A stretch of DNA of 48,168 nucleotides from Moraxella equi (GCF_002027555.1 NZ_MXAP01000020.1:1-48168), one strand, 5' to 3'. Shown: positions 1 to 9,199, numbered from the stretch's first letter. Program-made: numbers and translations. Notes: generated by a model from the sequence alone, not told the origin.

Positions 1-67
1 GGGGCGTGTTTCAATTCGCCCTGTGATAAAGTGTTGATTTTTGGGCGAATTATAATTCACCCCTACC
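1..67. repeat. Imperfect inverted repeat at left edge
   Basis: The left arm (GGGGCGTGTTTCAATTCGCC, bases 1-20) is roughly the reverse complement of the right arm (GGGCGAATTATAATTCACCC, ending near 63). The whole forms a hairpin-like unit whose outer end may be cut by the window edge. It resembles the GTAGGGG-type boxes near 800, 3350 and 43431. No gene lies in it. Confidence 0.45.
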
Positions 68-102
68 ATTCAAAAACAATCAAAATCGTTGAGATTGATA
101 AT

Positions 103-675
103 TTATTGATAAAAATAAACAAATTCCGACAAATCTACCGCTTCACGCTCAGGCATGGCAATATCGCTTGACCCAACATAAACAAATCCGCACACGGTAT
201 TGTCATCGCTAACCCCAAAATGGGCTTTGACGGCAGGCTCATTACACAAATCGCCTGTCCGCCATACCGTGCGATAGCCCATGCTTTGTAGTACCAACAG
301 CAGGTTTTGCACCACCGCCCCCACGCACAGAAGTTGCTCAAACTCTGGCACTTTTGGGTGCTGTTTGTAGTCGGTTGCCACCGTGATAATCATCGGAGCC
401 CGTTTTGGTATATTGATGAGTTTGGTGCGTGCGGTGTCATCTAGGCTCTCGCCGTCTACTTCGGCTTTGGCAAGCCCTGCTTGGAGCAATACCTGCCCAA
501 ATTCATCAAGGGCTTTGCCTGTCATCACGCCAAACCGATAGGGGCGTAACACCTTATGGTCAGGGGCAGTCATCGCACACAAAAAGGCGGTGTTTAGCTC
601 ATCATGGCTTGGCATGGGTAGGGAGAGTTTGCCAATGCTACGGCGAGCATGGATAAGGGAGATTAGGTCGTTCAT
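103..675 (-). CDS. YdjA-like nitroreductase family protein
   Basis: A 190-residue protein of the FMN-dependent nitroreductase fold, close in layout to E. coli YdjA. The N-terminal I-x-x-R-R-S stretch (about residues 8-13) is the usual FMN phosphate-binding start of the family. It is followed by APDHK (about 38-42), typical of the YdjA subgroup, and by a glycine-rich helix with VGAVVQNLLL in the second half. Members reduce nitro compounds or quinones with NAD(P)H; the physiological substrate is generally unknown. The ATG start has only a weak GAG-type ribosome site. The gene stands alone, 208 bp downstream of the zapE stop in the same direction. The family call is firm, the substrate is not. 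Confidence 0.88.
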   Translation of the reverse strand: MNDLISLIHARRSIGKLSLPMPSHDELNTAFLCAMTAPDHKVLRPYRFGVMTGKALDEFGQVLLQAGLAKAEVDGESLDDTARTKLINIPKRAPMIITVATDYKQHPKVPEFEQLLCVGAVVQNLLLVLQSMGYRTVWRTGDLCNEPAVKAHFGVSDDNTVCGFVYVGSSDIAMPEREAVDLSEFVYFYQ

Positions 676-780
676 GGTTGTTCTCGTTTGATTTTACTTT
701 TAATCGGTTTGGAATATGAATATATAGGGATAATTTATTTTGCCCAAAAATCAAGGTTTTTTATACAAGACAAATGTAAT

Positions 781-829
781 TCACCCAATCATCGGGTGTG
801 GAAAGTACGCCAAGTACGCCCCTACAAGG
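781..829. repeat. Short GC-box repeat between zapE and nitroreductase
   Basis: A small hairpin (CACCC at 782-786 with GGGTG at 794-798) is followed by a tandem GTACGCC motif and CCCCTAC. The end resembles the GCACGCCCCTAC boxes at 3361 and 43441. It lies in a 208-bp gap with no gene. Confidence 0.4.
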
Positions 830-883
830 CATTTTTCAAAATTTAGCATTGGTACAAATTGGGGTTAATTTGCTATAAACCCC

Positions 884-1981
884 CTATTCCACCCGATGCT
901 CTTCCGACAGATACTCTTCGGACTGCATTTCTAAGAGGCGTGAACGTGTCCGCTCAATCTCAAAGGCGAGTTTTTCGCCTTGATACAACTCCAAAATGGA
1001 CTGCTCGGCACGCACAAGCAATTTGACACGGCGGTCATAAAATTCGTCCACCAAATAAATAAATCGTCTGGTTGGGTCCATAAACGTATCCGTCAAGGCA
1101 GGGACATTATCCACCATCACGGTATCAAAATCACTGGCAATCTCAATAAAATCAGACGCCGAACGGGGCTGCATACACAAATCCCTAAAACTCGCCAACA
1201 GCATGGTCTCGGTACGCTTGATGATATCAATCTTGCGCCCACCGATGACAATGGGGTCGATCAGCACTTTTTGACCACCTGCCAGCGTGTCAAACCGCTC
1301 GGACAACCAGTCTTTGGTGTCGTCCGTTAGGGGCGATGAGTAGAGTTTGGCTTGCTTTAACAATCTTAGCCGATAATCCACGCCTGCGTCAATATTCATC
1401 ACGGTTGTGTGCTTTTCAACCTGCTCGATGGCAGGCAAAAAGCGGTCTCTGTGAATGCCATTTTTATAAAGTCCAGACGGCTCAATGTTGGACGTTGCCA
1501 CAAGCGTAATGCCACGCTCAAAGAGCATACTAAACAAATCGCCCAAAATCATGGCATCCGACACATTGGAGACAAAAAATTCATCAAAACAAATAACAAC
1601 CGCCTCAGCATGGATAATATCCGCCACTTTTTGTAAAGGATTAACTTGCCCTTGCAATTTGACAAGCTCGGACTGCACCCGCTTCATAAAATGATGAAAA
1701 TGCAGTCGCATTTTTCGCTCTATCGGCAAGCTGTCATAAAACATATCCATAAGCCACGTCTTGCCACGTCCGACACCGCCCCACATATACAAGCCTTTGG
1801 GAGGCGTGGGTTTGGATTTGAACAGACTGGCAAAAAAGCCTTGATTGGTGTTTTGGCTTGCCATGATTTCATGGTGCAATTTGTCAAGATAAGCAACCGC
1901 CTTTGCTTGCACGTCATCATGGCTAAAATTGCCTGTGGCTAGGGCTTCATCATAGCGTTTTTGGGGGGATAAATTGGTCAT
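884..1981 (-). CDS. zapE: Cell division ATPase ZapE (AFG1-like)
   Basis: A 365-residue AFG1/ZapE-type P-loop ATPase. It has a Walker A motif GGVGRGKT at 68-75, followed by W-L-M-D-M-F as usual in the family, and a Walker B ending in CFDE at 131-134. The arginine-rich C-terminal part (RRFIYLVDEFYDRRVKL) is also typical. In E. coli ZapE associates with the Z-ring late in division and is needed under low oxygen or heat. The ATG has a strong site, AAGGA, eight bases upstream. The start lies inside the end of the upstream membrane-protein gene (32-bp overlap), so translation is probably coupled. Length and motifs match full-length ZapE. Confidence 0.95.
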   Translation of the reverse strand: MTNLSPQKRYDEALATGNFSHDDVQAKAVAYLDKLHHEIMASQNTNQGFFASLFKSKPTPPKGLYMWGGVGRGKTWLMDMFYDSLPIERKMRLHFHHFMKRVQSELVKLQGQVNPLQKVADIIHAEAVVICFDEFFVSNVSDAMILGDLFSMLFERGITLVATSNIEPSGLYKNGIHRDRFLPAIEQVEKHTTVMNIDAGVDYRLRLLKQAKLYSSPLTDDTKDWLSERFDTLAGGQKVLIDPIVIGGRKIDIIKRTETMLLASFRDLCMQPRSASDFIEIASDFDTVMVDNVPALTDTFMDPTRRFIYLVDEFYDRRVKLLVRAEQSILELYQGEKLAFEIERTRSRLLEMQSEEYLSEEHRVE

Positions 1982-2504
1982 TATTTTTCCTTAATTTAAG
2001 CTCATTTTGTGAATGTTTTTCGGCAACCAAATAAGAATGTATGATTTTATAAACGGTCAAAAATAACAACGAACACGTACACACAATTATCATAAATACC
2101 GAATGCCAATGGCTTGGTGCACCACGTTGTAACTGTGTTTTAAATAAATTGATGTGCGGTTTGTCTTTTAAATAATACACTTCGACAGTATCGCCCAAAG
2201 GTTTACCACAAAACATTCCAACAGATTTGATGTACCTTTTACCATTCACATCAAAACGATAAAATCTTGTGGCATTCTTTCCACAATATTCACGGTAGGA
2301 CGTGGCTAATATCAACACGCCATTGTCTTTTAATAACTCGTGTTTCTTTATGGTTTTCTGCTGATTGTGATAAGCAACCCCACAAAGCACGACAATTATC
2401 AAAGCAGTAATCAAAACCACCACCCAACATAACGCTTTATTGCTTGTTATTAAAGCAAACACTTCGCCGAGACTGACTTTATTTGGGTCTTTTGATTTTG
2501 ACAT
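1950..2504 (-). CDS. Small two-TM membrane protein, DUF3592-like
   Basis: A 184-residue protein with two hydrophobic helices (about residues 27-46 and 134-156) bracketing a roughly 85-residue globular part. That part contains two cysteines, a YRFDVNGKRY stretch and a GDTVEVYYL motif. This layout (helix, small beta-rich domain with G-D-x-V-x-V-Y-Y, helix) resembles DUF3592, whose function is unknown. It starts 3 bp after the hydrolase stop and runs 32 bp into zapE, so the three genes form one operon. The DUF3592 match is by eye and is not certain. The two cysteines (in REYCGKN and MFCGKP) could form a disulfide if the loop is periplasmic; this is inference. Confidence 0.72.
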   Translation of the reverse strand: MSKSKDPNKVSLGEVFALITSNKALCWVVVLITALIIVVLCGVAYHNQQKTIKKHELLKDNGVLILATSYREYCGKNATRFYRFDVNGKRYIKSVGMFCGKPLGDTVEVYYLKDKPHINLFKTQLQRGAPSHWHSVFMIIVCTCSLLFLTVYKIIHSYLVAEKHSQNELKLRKNNDQFIPPKTL

Positions 2505-2507
2505 GGT

Positions 2508-3134
2508 TTATTTTTCAATCAATTCTTTTAACTCACTAAGTCGCCCATGAAAAAAGTGGCTCGCCCCTGCCATCACTTTACTTTTTATACCAAACTCATC
2601 GGCAAAATCCGCCATACTGCTTGGGCGGACAAATTCATCTTGGTCGCCATAAATCATGAGCGTATCGGTCGGCAAGGTTAGCCCTGTTGGGTCGTTTTTT
2701 TCAATGGACGGGGCGATGAGCGTGAGTTTTTGTAGATTGACATCGTAATCCGTCAACACCTTATCCGCCACACGGCACGCAATAAATCCCCCAAAAGAAA
2801 ATCCCGCCAGCCACAGCGTCTTGGCATTCGTCTGCTGCAGTGCCCAATCAAGCACGCATAGGCTGTCCAAATACTCGCCATTGCCATACTCAATCTCACC
2901 GCTTGAGAGCCCCACGCCCCGATAATTAAACCGCACGGTATCCATGCCATTTTCTTTACAAAAGCGGTATAGGGTCGTAACGACCTTATTATTCATTGTT
3001 CCGCCTGCTTTGGGGTTGGGGTGCAAAATGACGGCAAGCGTGTCCGAGTTTGCCCAATGTGCGTCCACTTCAAGCACTGCATTATCGCCCATATGTAGGG
3101 CAGGGATTAGGGTGGTGGGTTTTAGGTTTTTCAT
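2508..3134 (-). CDS. Alpha/beta hydrolase (COG2945-like)
   Basis: A 208-residue compact alpha/beta hydrolase. The nucleophile elbow is G-F-S-F-G-G (111-116, Ser113), the likely acid is Asp166 in GDQDEFV, and the base is His193 in GASHFFHG. HPNPKAGGTMNNKVV (about 38-52) and RFNYRGVGLSSG (68-79) are hallmarks of the COG2945 predicted-hydrolase group. The substrate is unknown; a carboxylic ester or thioester is likely. It appears to be the first gene of the operon with the DUF3592-like gene and zapE. The ATG has no clear ribosome site, so the exact start is less certain than the family. Confidence 0.88.
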   Translation of the reverse strand: MKNLKPTTLIPALHMGDNAVLEVDAHWANSDTLAVILHPNPKAGGTMNNKVVTTLYRFCKENGMDTVRFNYRGVGLSSGEIEYGNGEYLDSLCVLDWALQQTNAKTLWLAGFSFGGFIACRVADKVLTDYDVNLQKLTLIAPSIEKNDPTGLTLPTDTLMIYGDQDEFVRPSSMADFADEFGIKSKVMAGASHFFHGRLSELKELIEK

Positions 3135-3304
3135 GTTTTTAAAAGTATAAATGAGCTATTATAGCATAAAATCAGGCCTATACAGGTGTTTTTGTGGTGG
3201 GTTTTTATGATGAGATTTTGGGTTTTCTTTGTAAAATAGGCATAAATAATTAAGATTATGTTAAATAAATTTTTAACATAAAAAAGGAACCATAAGTTTT
3301 TGTG

Positions 3305-3430
3305 TTAAAGTTACCACAAATTTTTGATATTTGAATACTGCCCTTTTTGTAGGCGTGGAAAGCACGCCCTACACCAAAACATCATTGCGTTTGTGGTAAT
3401 TTTAAAGTCTATTGAGTATATAATAATACT
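3305..3430. repeat. Interspersed repeat with terminal inverted arms
   Basis: TTAAAGTTACCACAAA (3305-3320) pairs with TTTGTGGTAATTTTAA (3390-3405), 15 of 16 bases matching, to form a 101-bp inverted-arm unit. Inside it lies the small palindrome TAGGCGTG/CACGCCCTA (about 3350-3371). The stretch 3350-3430 recurs at 43431-43512 with substitutions, including CAAACATCATTGCGT in the second copy. It fills the 303-bp gap between the hydrolase and xthA. It is probably a degenerate MITE. Confidence 0.6.
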
Positions 3431-3437
3431 CGTGTTA

Positions 3438-4253
3438 TCACACCTCAAACCTTGCCCAAATCGGTGCATGGTCGGACGGTTTTTCTAGCCCACGAATGTC
3501 ATAGCTAATTCCTGCATCCACACAGTCTTGGATGAGTTTGTCTGTACACAAGATATGGTCGATTCTAAGCCCCCGTTTTGGCGTGTCATCAAAGCCTTTT
3601 GAGCGGTAATCAAACCAGCTAAACTCGTCCGCACTGTCAGGCTTAAACTTACGGTAAGTATCATGTAAATCACGACTCATCAGCTCATCATACCACTCAC
3701 GCTCTTCGGGCAAAAATGAACAGGTGCCATTTTTTAGCCAGCGTTTGGCATTTGGCTCGCCAATGCCCACGTCATTATCATGGGGCGAGATGTTCATATC
3801 GCCCATGATGACAAGCTCACGCCCCTGCCCTTTTAGCTCGTCAATGTAACGGTTTAGGTCGGCATAAAAGGCACGTTTCATGGGGAATTTGGTCTCATGG
3901 TCTCGATTTTCGCCTTGGGGAAAATAGCCGTTGATGACATCAATCTTACGCCCATTGACATCAAATCTGGCATGAATCAGCCGTCTTTGGGCGTCCACAT
4001 CAGCAAAGGGAAAGCCCTTTTGTACAAAAATCGGCTCAAATTTGGACAAAATCGCCACGCCATAATGCGACTTTTGTCCAAAAAATTCCACATGATAGCC
4101 AAGGCTCTCCACGTCTTTTAAGGGAAAGGCTTCATCATGAACTTTGGTTTCTTGCAAACCGATAATATCCGCCCCAAGCGTATCACGCACGGCAATGAGT
4201 TGATGGGGTCTGGCACGCAGTCCGTTGATATTAAAACTGACAAAAGTAGTCAT
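3438..4253 (-). CDS. xthA: Exodeoxyribonuclease III / AP endonuclease
   Basis: A 271-residue exonuclease-endonuclease-phosphatase fold enzyme of the XthA/ExoA family, cutting at abasic sites in base-excision repair and degrading DNA 3' to 5'. Visible residues are Asn8 in FNINGLR, the metal ligand Glu35 in LQETK, Asp152 and Asn154 in GDMN, and the C-terminal SDHAP with Asp261-His262. Length matches E. coli XthA (268). The ATG is preceded by an AAGAGAA ribosome site at normal spacing. It is a single-gene unit, with a repeat-filled gap after it and a divergent Nramp-like gene before it. Confidence 0.95.
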   Translation of the reverse strand: MTTFVSFNINGLRARPHQLIAVRDTLGADIIGLQETKVHDEAFPLKDVESLGYHVEFFGQKSHYGVAILSKFEPIFVQKGFPFADVDAQRRLIHARFDVNGRKIDVINGYFPQGENRDHETKFPMKRAFYADLNRYIDELKGQGRELVIMGDMNISPHDNDVGIGEPNAKRWLKNGTCSFLPEEREWYDELMSRDLHDTYRKFKPDSADEFSWFDYRSKGFDDTPKRGLRIDHILCTDKLIQDCVDAGISYDIRGLEKPSDHAPIWARFEV

Positions 4254-4351
4254 TGCGATATTCTCTTAAAAAATAATGGCATATTATAAGGGCAAAACCA
4301 CAAATATAAAGGGCATGCCGACCGTTGGTAACATTTTTACAAAATACCTGC

Positions 4352-4379
4352 TTGATCCATAATAATTTTTGCATAATAT
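4352..4379 (+). promoter_or_regulatory. Candidate sigma70 promoter of Nramp-like gene
   Basis: TTGATC (4352-4357), 16 bp, TAATAT (4374-4379). The downstream leader of about 80 bases is very AT-rich. The assignment is by eye. Confidence 0.4.
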
Positions 4380-4463
4380 AAATTATTAATCATAAAAAAT
4401 TATAAAACAATAAGCTATAGTATGCTAATATCACAAAACTTTATTTTTATTATTGGGGTAATT

Positions 4464-5690
4464 ATGGCTAATCGCATTAACTGGAGAGCCTTTGGACCAG
4501 GCATCTTGATTGCATCTGCTGCCATTGGTGGGCCGCATTTGGTCGCATCAACACAGGCAGGGGCGTTGTATGGATGGCAACTTGCCATCATCATCTTATT
4601 GGCAAACTTTTTTAAATACCCCTTTTTTCGCTTTGCCACTAACTATGCTTATGAGACAGGCGACAGTCTCATCACAGGCTACGCCAAAAAATCCAAATTT
4701 TATCTTTGGGCGTTTTTTATCCTGTCCATCTTATCAGGCATGATTAGCACGGGGGCGGTGGCACTGCTGACGGCGGTGATTTTAAGCTACATGCTCCCCT
4801 TTGAACTATCTACCATTGCTTTATCAGGCTTAGTCATGGTTACTTCTTGGGCACTGCTTATCTTTGGGCATTTTCGAGTGCTTGATAATGTCACCAAATG
4901 GATCATCATTCTTTTGACCGTAACGACCGTCTTGGCAGTGATGGTCGCAGGGGCAAAAGCCTCCCCGCCTGCTCCTGACTTTGTGGCGGTCTCACCCTTT
5001 AACATGGCAGGGCTTGCCTTTATCATCGCTTTGATGGGCTGGATGCCAACGCCATTAGAATTCTCTGTCATCGCATCAATATGGACTGCCAAAAAAATCC
5101 GTGACGACCACCCCACGCACAAGCAAGGCTTGCTTGACTTTAATGTTGGCTATCTTACTTCTACCATCTTGGCGTTATTTTTCTTGGCATTGGGGGTGTT
5201 TGTCCAGTACGGCACAGGACAAGAGATTGCCATGCAAGGCGGTGCCTACATCGGACAGTTAATTAACATGTACACCAACACCATCGGCGAATGGGCAAGG
5301 GGCTTGGTGACGTTCATCGCCTTTTTGTGCATGTTTGGCACCATCATCACTTGCGTGGATGGCTACGGTCGTGCCAACGCCGAATGCTTTACGCTCATCA
5401 GCGGACACAAGTCATCAGGCAAAACCACGCTGTTTTGGACGACCGTCACCACCATCACAGGTTTTGGGCTTATCACGTTCTTTATGGGGCAGATGGCAAC
5501 TTTGCTCAAATTTGCCATGATTTCTGCCTTTGTCACCGCACCGATTTTTGCCTATTTGAACTACTCACTCATCAAAAGCCGTGGCAAGAAACTCTCGCCT
5601 TTGATGAACGTGTATGCCATCTGTGGGATTGTGTTTTTGACAGGGTTTACAGGGCTGTTTTTGTTACAGTTTTTTGGGGTTATCGGATAA
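4464..5690 (+). CDS. Nramp-family metal transporter, atypical clade
   Basis: A roughly 408-residue inner-membrane protein with about eleven hydrophobic helices, in the Nramp fold. I choose the ATG at 4464 over an upstream one at 4422 because GGGGTAATT lies just before it and homologues begin at the conserved FGPGILIASAAIG segment. Canonical Nramp proteins carry DPGN in helix 1 and a Met-Pro-His motif in helix 6. Here the matching places read GGPHLVAST and WMPTPLE, so the usual Mn/Fe-binding Asp, Asn and His are missing. The KYPFF.FA..YA..TG stretch after helix 2 is typical of a distinct bacterial Nramp-related group whose substrate is not established. It is a single gene with its own promoter and terminator. 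Confidence 0.85.
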   Translation: MANRINWRAFGPGILIASAAIGGPHLVASTQAGALYGWQLAIIILLANFFKYPFFRFATNYAYETGDSLITGYAKKSKFYLWAFFILSILSGMISTGAVALLTAVILSYMLPFELSTIALSGLVMVTSWALLIFGHFRVLDNVTKWIIILLTVTTVLAVMVAGAKASPPAPDFVAVSPFNMAGLAFIIALMGWMPTPLEFSVIASIWTAKKIRDDHPTHKQGLLDFNVGYLTSTILALFFLALGVFVQYGTGQEIAMQGGAYIGQLINMYTNTIGEWARGLVTFIAFLCMFGTIITCVDGYGRANAECFTLISGHKSSGKTTLFWTTVTTITGFGLITFFMGQMATLLKFAMISAFVTAPIFAYLNYSLIKSRGKKLSPLMNVYAICGIVFLTGFTGLFLLQFFGVIG

Positions 5691-5711
5691 ACTTTGCACC
5701 AACCCACGATA

Positions 5712-5739
5712 AAAAAACCAGTCACTTGACTGGTTTTTT
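5712..5739. terminator. Bidirectional terminator, Nramp-like / oppDF
   Basis: Perfect 12-bp stem AAAAAACCAGTC / GACTGGTTTTTT with a four-base loop. The A tract on one side and T tract on the other suit both converging genes. Confidence 0.9.
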
Positions 5740-5769
5740 GTTGGATGGGGTAAAATAAATCAAGATAAA

Positions 5770-7368
5770 CTAAGACAAATTAGACGCTTGCACCAACAGC
5801 TGGGTGTACTCATGTTTTGGTTCTTCAAAAATCTGTCTTGCTGTCCCCATCTCCACCACTTCGCCCCCACTCATCACAATCACACGGTCAGAGAGTGCTT
5901 TAACCACCGACAAATCATGACTGATAAAGATATAGCTTAGTCCATATTTCTTTTGTAGGTCGTTTAAAAGCTCGACCACCATGATTTGAGTAGAGCGGTC
6001 AAGGGCAGAAGTCGGCTCATCAAGCAGGACAAATTTCGGCTCTAAGATAATCGCTCGGGCGATGGCGATACGCTGACGCTGACCGCCTGAGAACTCATGC
6101 GGATAGCGGTTTATCATGGTAGGCGACAGATTGACTTCTTTTAAAATCTTCACCACCTTTTGCCGACGCTCTTCTTTGGTCATCTGTGGAAAATGCACGG
6201 TCAGGCCCTCTTCGATAATCTCACGCACGGTCAGGCGGGGCGAGAGTGAGTTAAAAGGGTCTTGAAAGACGATTTGCATGTCACGGCGTAGGGCTTGGCG
6301 TTTGTCGCCCTTTGTGTCAATGATTTTTTCGCCATTAAAACGAATGTCGCCCGTGGACGCCACAATCTGCATGATGGCACGCCCTAGCGTGGATTTGCCC
6401 GAACCTGACTCGCCCACAATACCAAGCGTCTCGCCCACTTTTAGGTCAAGCGTAATACCTTTGACCGCATTAAAGGTCTTGGTCGGCTTACCAAAAAAGT
6501 TGCGTGCGACGACATAGTCCACCTTGACATTGTCCGCTGTGATGAGTTTGGGGGCAGATTCATCAAGGATGGGTTTGTGGTTATTAGGAATGGGGATCAA
6601 AAGCTCCACTGTATAAGGGTGTTGTGGGTTATTAAAGACGTCTTGGGTTGTGCCACGCTCGATAATCACGCCATGTTGCATGACACACACTTGGTCGCTG
6701 TACTTTTTCACCAGTCGCAAATCATGGGAGATTAAAATAATCGCCATGCCCAAATCACGCTGTAACTCTAGCATCAAATCCAAAATCTCCGCCTGCGTGG
6801 TCACATCAAGTGCCGTCGTCGGCTCATCAGCGATGAGTAGGTCGGGCTTATTGATAATCGCCATCGCAATCATGATACGTTGGAGCTGACCACCTGAGAA
6901 CTCATGCGGATATGCCGTCATTTTTTTGTCGGCATTGGGGATTTTGACCTTTTGCAAGGTGTCAAGTGCCAGCTTAGTCGCTTCGGATTTGCTCACGCTC
7001 GGGTTGTGAATGCTGACCGCTTCTGCCACTTGTTTGCCAATAGGGACAAATGGGTTTAGGGAAGTCATCGGCTCTTGGAAAATCATGGCAATCTTATCAC
7101 CACGAATGGCACGCATCTCACGCTCAGACAAGCTAAGTAGCTCTTTGCCATCAAAGAGCACCGATGAGTCTTTACCAAAACTGGCGATATTTTTTGGCAA
7201 CAGTTGCATAATCGCCATTGACGTGACCGATTTGCCCGAACCTGACTCGCCTACGATGGCAAGCGTCTGTCCTTTTTCTACGGTAAATGATGAATCTTTG
7301 ACCGCATGGACAAGCTCTTCATCGGTTTTTAAAAATACGTCCAGATTTTTTACTTGTAATAATGTCAT
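5770..7368 (-). CDS. Peptide ABC importer ATPase, fused OppD-OppF
   Basis: A 532-residue protein with two complete ATP-binding halves. Half 1 has Walker A GESGSGKS at 40-47, signature FSGGQ at 157-161 and Walker B LLIADEP at 177-183. Half 2 has GESGSGKS at 319-326, FSGGQ at 426-430 and LLDEP at 448-452. Both halves contain the switch His in ISHDL. In E. coli Opp these are two proteins, OppD and OppF; a fused pair is known in YejF and GsiA, so the fusion is not new. All key residues are intact in both sites. It begins one base after the oppC stop with AAGGATAG as ribosome site, last in the operon. It powers import of peptides through OppBC. Confidence 0.94.
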   Translation of the reverse strand: MTLLQVKNLDVFLKTDEELVHAVKDSSFTVEKGQTLAIVGESGSGKSVTSMAIMQLLPKNIASFGKDSSVLFDGKELLSLSEREMRAIRGDKIAMIFQEPMTSLNPFVPIGKQVAEAVSIHNPSVSKSEATKLALDTLQKVKIPNADKKMTAYPHEFSGGQLQRIMIAMAIINKPDLLIADEPTTALDVTTQAEILDLMLELQRDLGMAIILISHDLRLVKKYSDQVCVMQHGVIIERGTTQDVFNNPQHPYTVELLIPIPNNHKPILDESAPKLITADNVKVDYVVARNFFGKPTKTFNAVKGITLDLKVGETLGIVGESGSGKSTLGRAIMQIVASTGDIRFNGEKIIDTKGDKRQALRRDMQIVFQDPFNSLSPRLTVREIIEEGLTVHFPQMTKEERRQKVVKILKEVNLSPTMINRYPHEFSGGQRQRIAIARAIILEPKFVLLDEPTSALDRSTQIMVVELLNDLQKKYGLSYIFISHDLSVVKALSDRVIVMSGGEVVEMGTARQIFEEPKHEYTQLLVQASNLS

Positions 7369-7369
7369 A

Positions 7370-8266
7370 TCATCTATCCTTTGGGTCTAGGGCATCACGC
7401 AAGCCATCGCCGATAAAGTTAAAACAAAACAGTGTAACCACCAAAAAGGTAGATGGCACAAGCAGTTGCCAAGGAGCGACTTGCATGGTCTGAGCCCCTT
7501 CTTGAAGCAGTGCCCCCCAACTGGTTCTCGGCTCTTGCACGCCCAACCCCAAAAAGCTCAAAAATGACTCAAACAAAATCATGCCCGGCACGATAAGAGA
7601 CGCATAAATCACGACAACGCCGAGCACATTTGGCACGATATGACGGGTCACGATTTGCCAGTTATTCACGCCTGTGACTCGGGCGGCTTCAATAAATTCC
7701 TTGTTTTTTAGGCTTAATGTCTGACCACGCACGATACGAGCCACGTCAAGCCATGACACCAGACCGATTGCCACAAAAATCAAAATGATATTACGCCCAA
7801 ACAGGGTTACCAATAAAATCACAAAAAACATAAAAGGAAAGGCACTTAGGATTTCTAAAAATCGCATCATGACCATGTCCACTTTACCACCCAAAAAGCC
7901 AGAGACAGCACCATAGACCGTCCCCACCAACACCGCCACCAACGCACCAGCAATCCCCACCATGAGCGAGATTTGTCCGCCGACAGCTGTCCGCACAAGC
8001 AAGTCTCGCCCTAGGGTATCCGTACCAAAATAGTGCTTGGTTTCCATAGATGGGGCGATACCCATGTTACTCCAATCTGTGTCAGCATAGCCAAATGGCG
8101 ATAACATGGGGGCGACAATCACAAATACCGTGATAAGAAGCAACACCACACCACTTGCCATGGCGGCTTTGTTACGGCGAAAACGTCGCCATGCATCTTG
8201 CCATAGACTTCGTCCTTTTACCACAGGCTCTACGGCTTGCACTGTTTCGCTTGCATTCATAGACAT
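7370..8266 (-). CDS. oppC: Oligopeptide ABC transporter permease OppC
   Basis: A 298-residue inner-membrane permease of the Opp/Dpp family. It has an N-terminal cytoplasmic stretch, a first helix (KAAMASGVVLLLITVFVIV), a HYFGTDTLGRDLLVR motif typical of OppC/DppC, and the EAA loop EFIEAARVTGVNNWQIVTRHI that docks on the ATPase. I prefer the ATG at 8266 to the one at 8272: the ribosome site AAGGA abuts 8272 but lies six bases before 8266. It follows oppB by a few bases and touches oppDF. It forms the heterodimeric channel with OppB. Confidence 0.94.
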   Translation of the reverse strand: MSMNASETVQAVEPVVKGRSLWQDAWRRFRRNKAAMASGVVLLLITVFVIVAPMLSPFGYADTDWSNMGIAPSMETKHYFGTDTLGRDLLVRTAVGGQISLMVGIAGALVAVLVGTVYGAVSGFLGGKVDMVMMRFLEILSAFPFMFFVILLVTLFGRNIILIFVAIGLVSWLDVARIVRGQTLSLKNKEFIEAARVTGVNNWQIVTRHIVPNVLGVVVIYASLIVPGMILFESFLSFLGLGVQEPRTSWGALLQEGAQTMQVAPWQLLVPSTFLVVTLFCFNFIGDGLRDALDPKDR

Positions 8267-8278
8267 ACGCATTCCTTT

Positions 8279-9199
8279 TTAGTATTTAATTTTCGGGTCA
8301 ATCACGGCATACAAAATATCAACAATGGCATTAAATAGGATTGTCAATACCCCCACCAAAATCGTCAAACTCAGCACAAGGCTATAATCACGGTTTAACG
8401 CACCGTTCACAAACAGCTGACCGATACCGGGCAGACCAAAAATCGTCTCAATCACGATAGAGCCTGTGATAATCCCCACAAACGCAGGCCCTAAATACGA
8501 GATGATGGGCAACATGGCAGGACGCAAGGCATGTTTAAAGACAATGTGCGACAAGGGCAAGCCTTTTGCCTTGGCGGTGCGAATATAAGGGCTGTTCATC
8601 ACTTCAATCATCGACCCTCTTGTGATACGAGCGATACTCGCCACATAGCTTATCGCCAATGCTGTCACAGGTAGCACCAAATTCATGAATGCCCCACCAT
8701 TCCAGCCCCCTGCTGGAAACCATTTTAAAATGACCGCAAAAATCAGCACAAGTAGCGGTGCTTTGACAAAGCTTGGCATGACCACGCCCGTCATCGCCAA
8801 TGTCATCAACACATAATCAAGCCAGCTGTTTTGTTTTAGAGCGGCGATAACCCCAAGACCAATCCCCAACACCACCGCAATGATGAACGCATACAAGCCA
8901 ATCTCCACCGAGACAGGCAAGGCTTGGGCAAGCAGTTCATTGATGGTGTAATCCTTGTACTTAAAAGATGGACCAAAATCCCCTTGAGCGAGCTGTTTTA
9001 GATAATTTAAAAACTGAAGCCATATCGGATCATTTAAATGATATTTCGCCTCGATGTTGGCAAGTACCGCAGGGGGTAGATTACGCTCGCCCGTAAAAGG
9101 ACTACCAGGGGCAAGTCGCATCATAAAAAATGAAATGGTAATCAAAAAGAGCATGGTTGGAATGGCTTCTAACACACGCTTAAAAATGAGTTTAAACAT
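8279..9199 (-). CDS. oppB: Oligopeptide ABC transporter permease OppB
   Basis: A 306-residue permease. It starts with the usual MFKLIFKRVLEAIPTMLFL first helix, has FMMRLAPGSPF typical of OppB/DppB, and an EAA loop around IRTAKAKGLPLSHIVFKHALR. The long hydrophobic C-terminal helix ends at DPKIKY. An in-frame TTG lies upstream at 9235, but the ATG at 9199 matches the family start. It is the first gene of the oppB-oppC-oppDF block. It is separated from the OppA genes by 542 bp holding a MITE and a terminator, so it probably depends on read-through or on a promoter of its own that I could not assign firmly. Confidence 0.93.
   Translation of the reverse strand: MFKLIFKRVLEAIPTMLFLITISFFMMRLAPGSPFTGERNLPPAVLANIEAKYHLNDPIWLQFLNYLKQLAQGDFGPSFKYKDYTINELLAQALPVSVEIGLYAFIIAVVLGIGLGVIAALKQNSWLDYVLMTLAMTGVVMPSFVKAPLLVLIFAVILKWFPAGGWNGGAFMNLVLPVTALAISYVASIARITRGSMIEVMNSPYIRTAKAKGLPLSHIVFKHALRPAMLPIISYLGPAFVGIITGSIVIETIFGLPGIGQLFVNGALNRDYSLVLSLTILVGVLTILFNAIVDILYAVIDPKIKY

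Noticed and set aside
7376..9199. Opp system as a Yej-type microcin C importer
   Set aside because: The fused ATPase resembles YejF, but the binding proteins carry OppA-type motifs and the permeases look like OppB/OppC.
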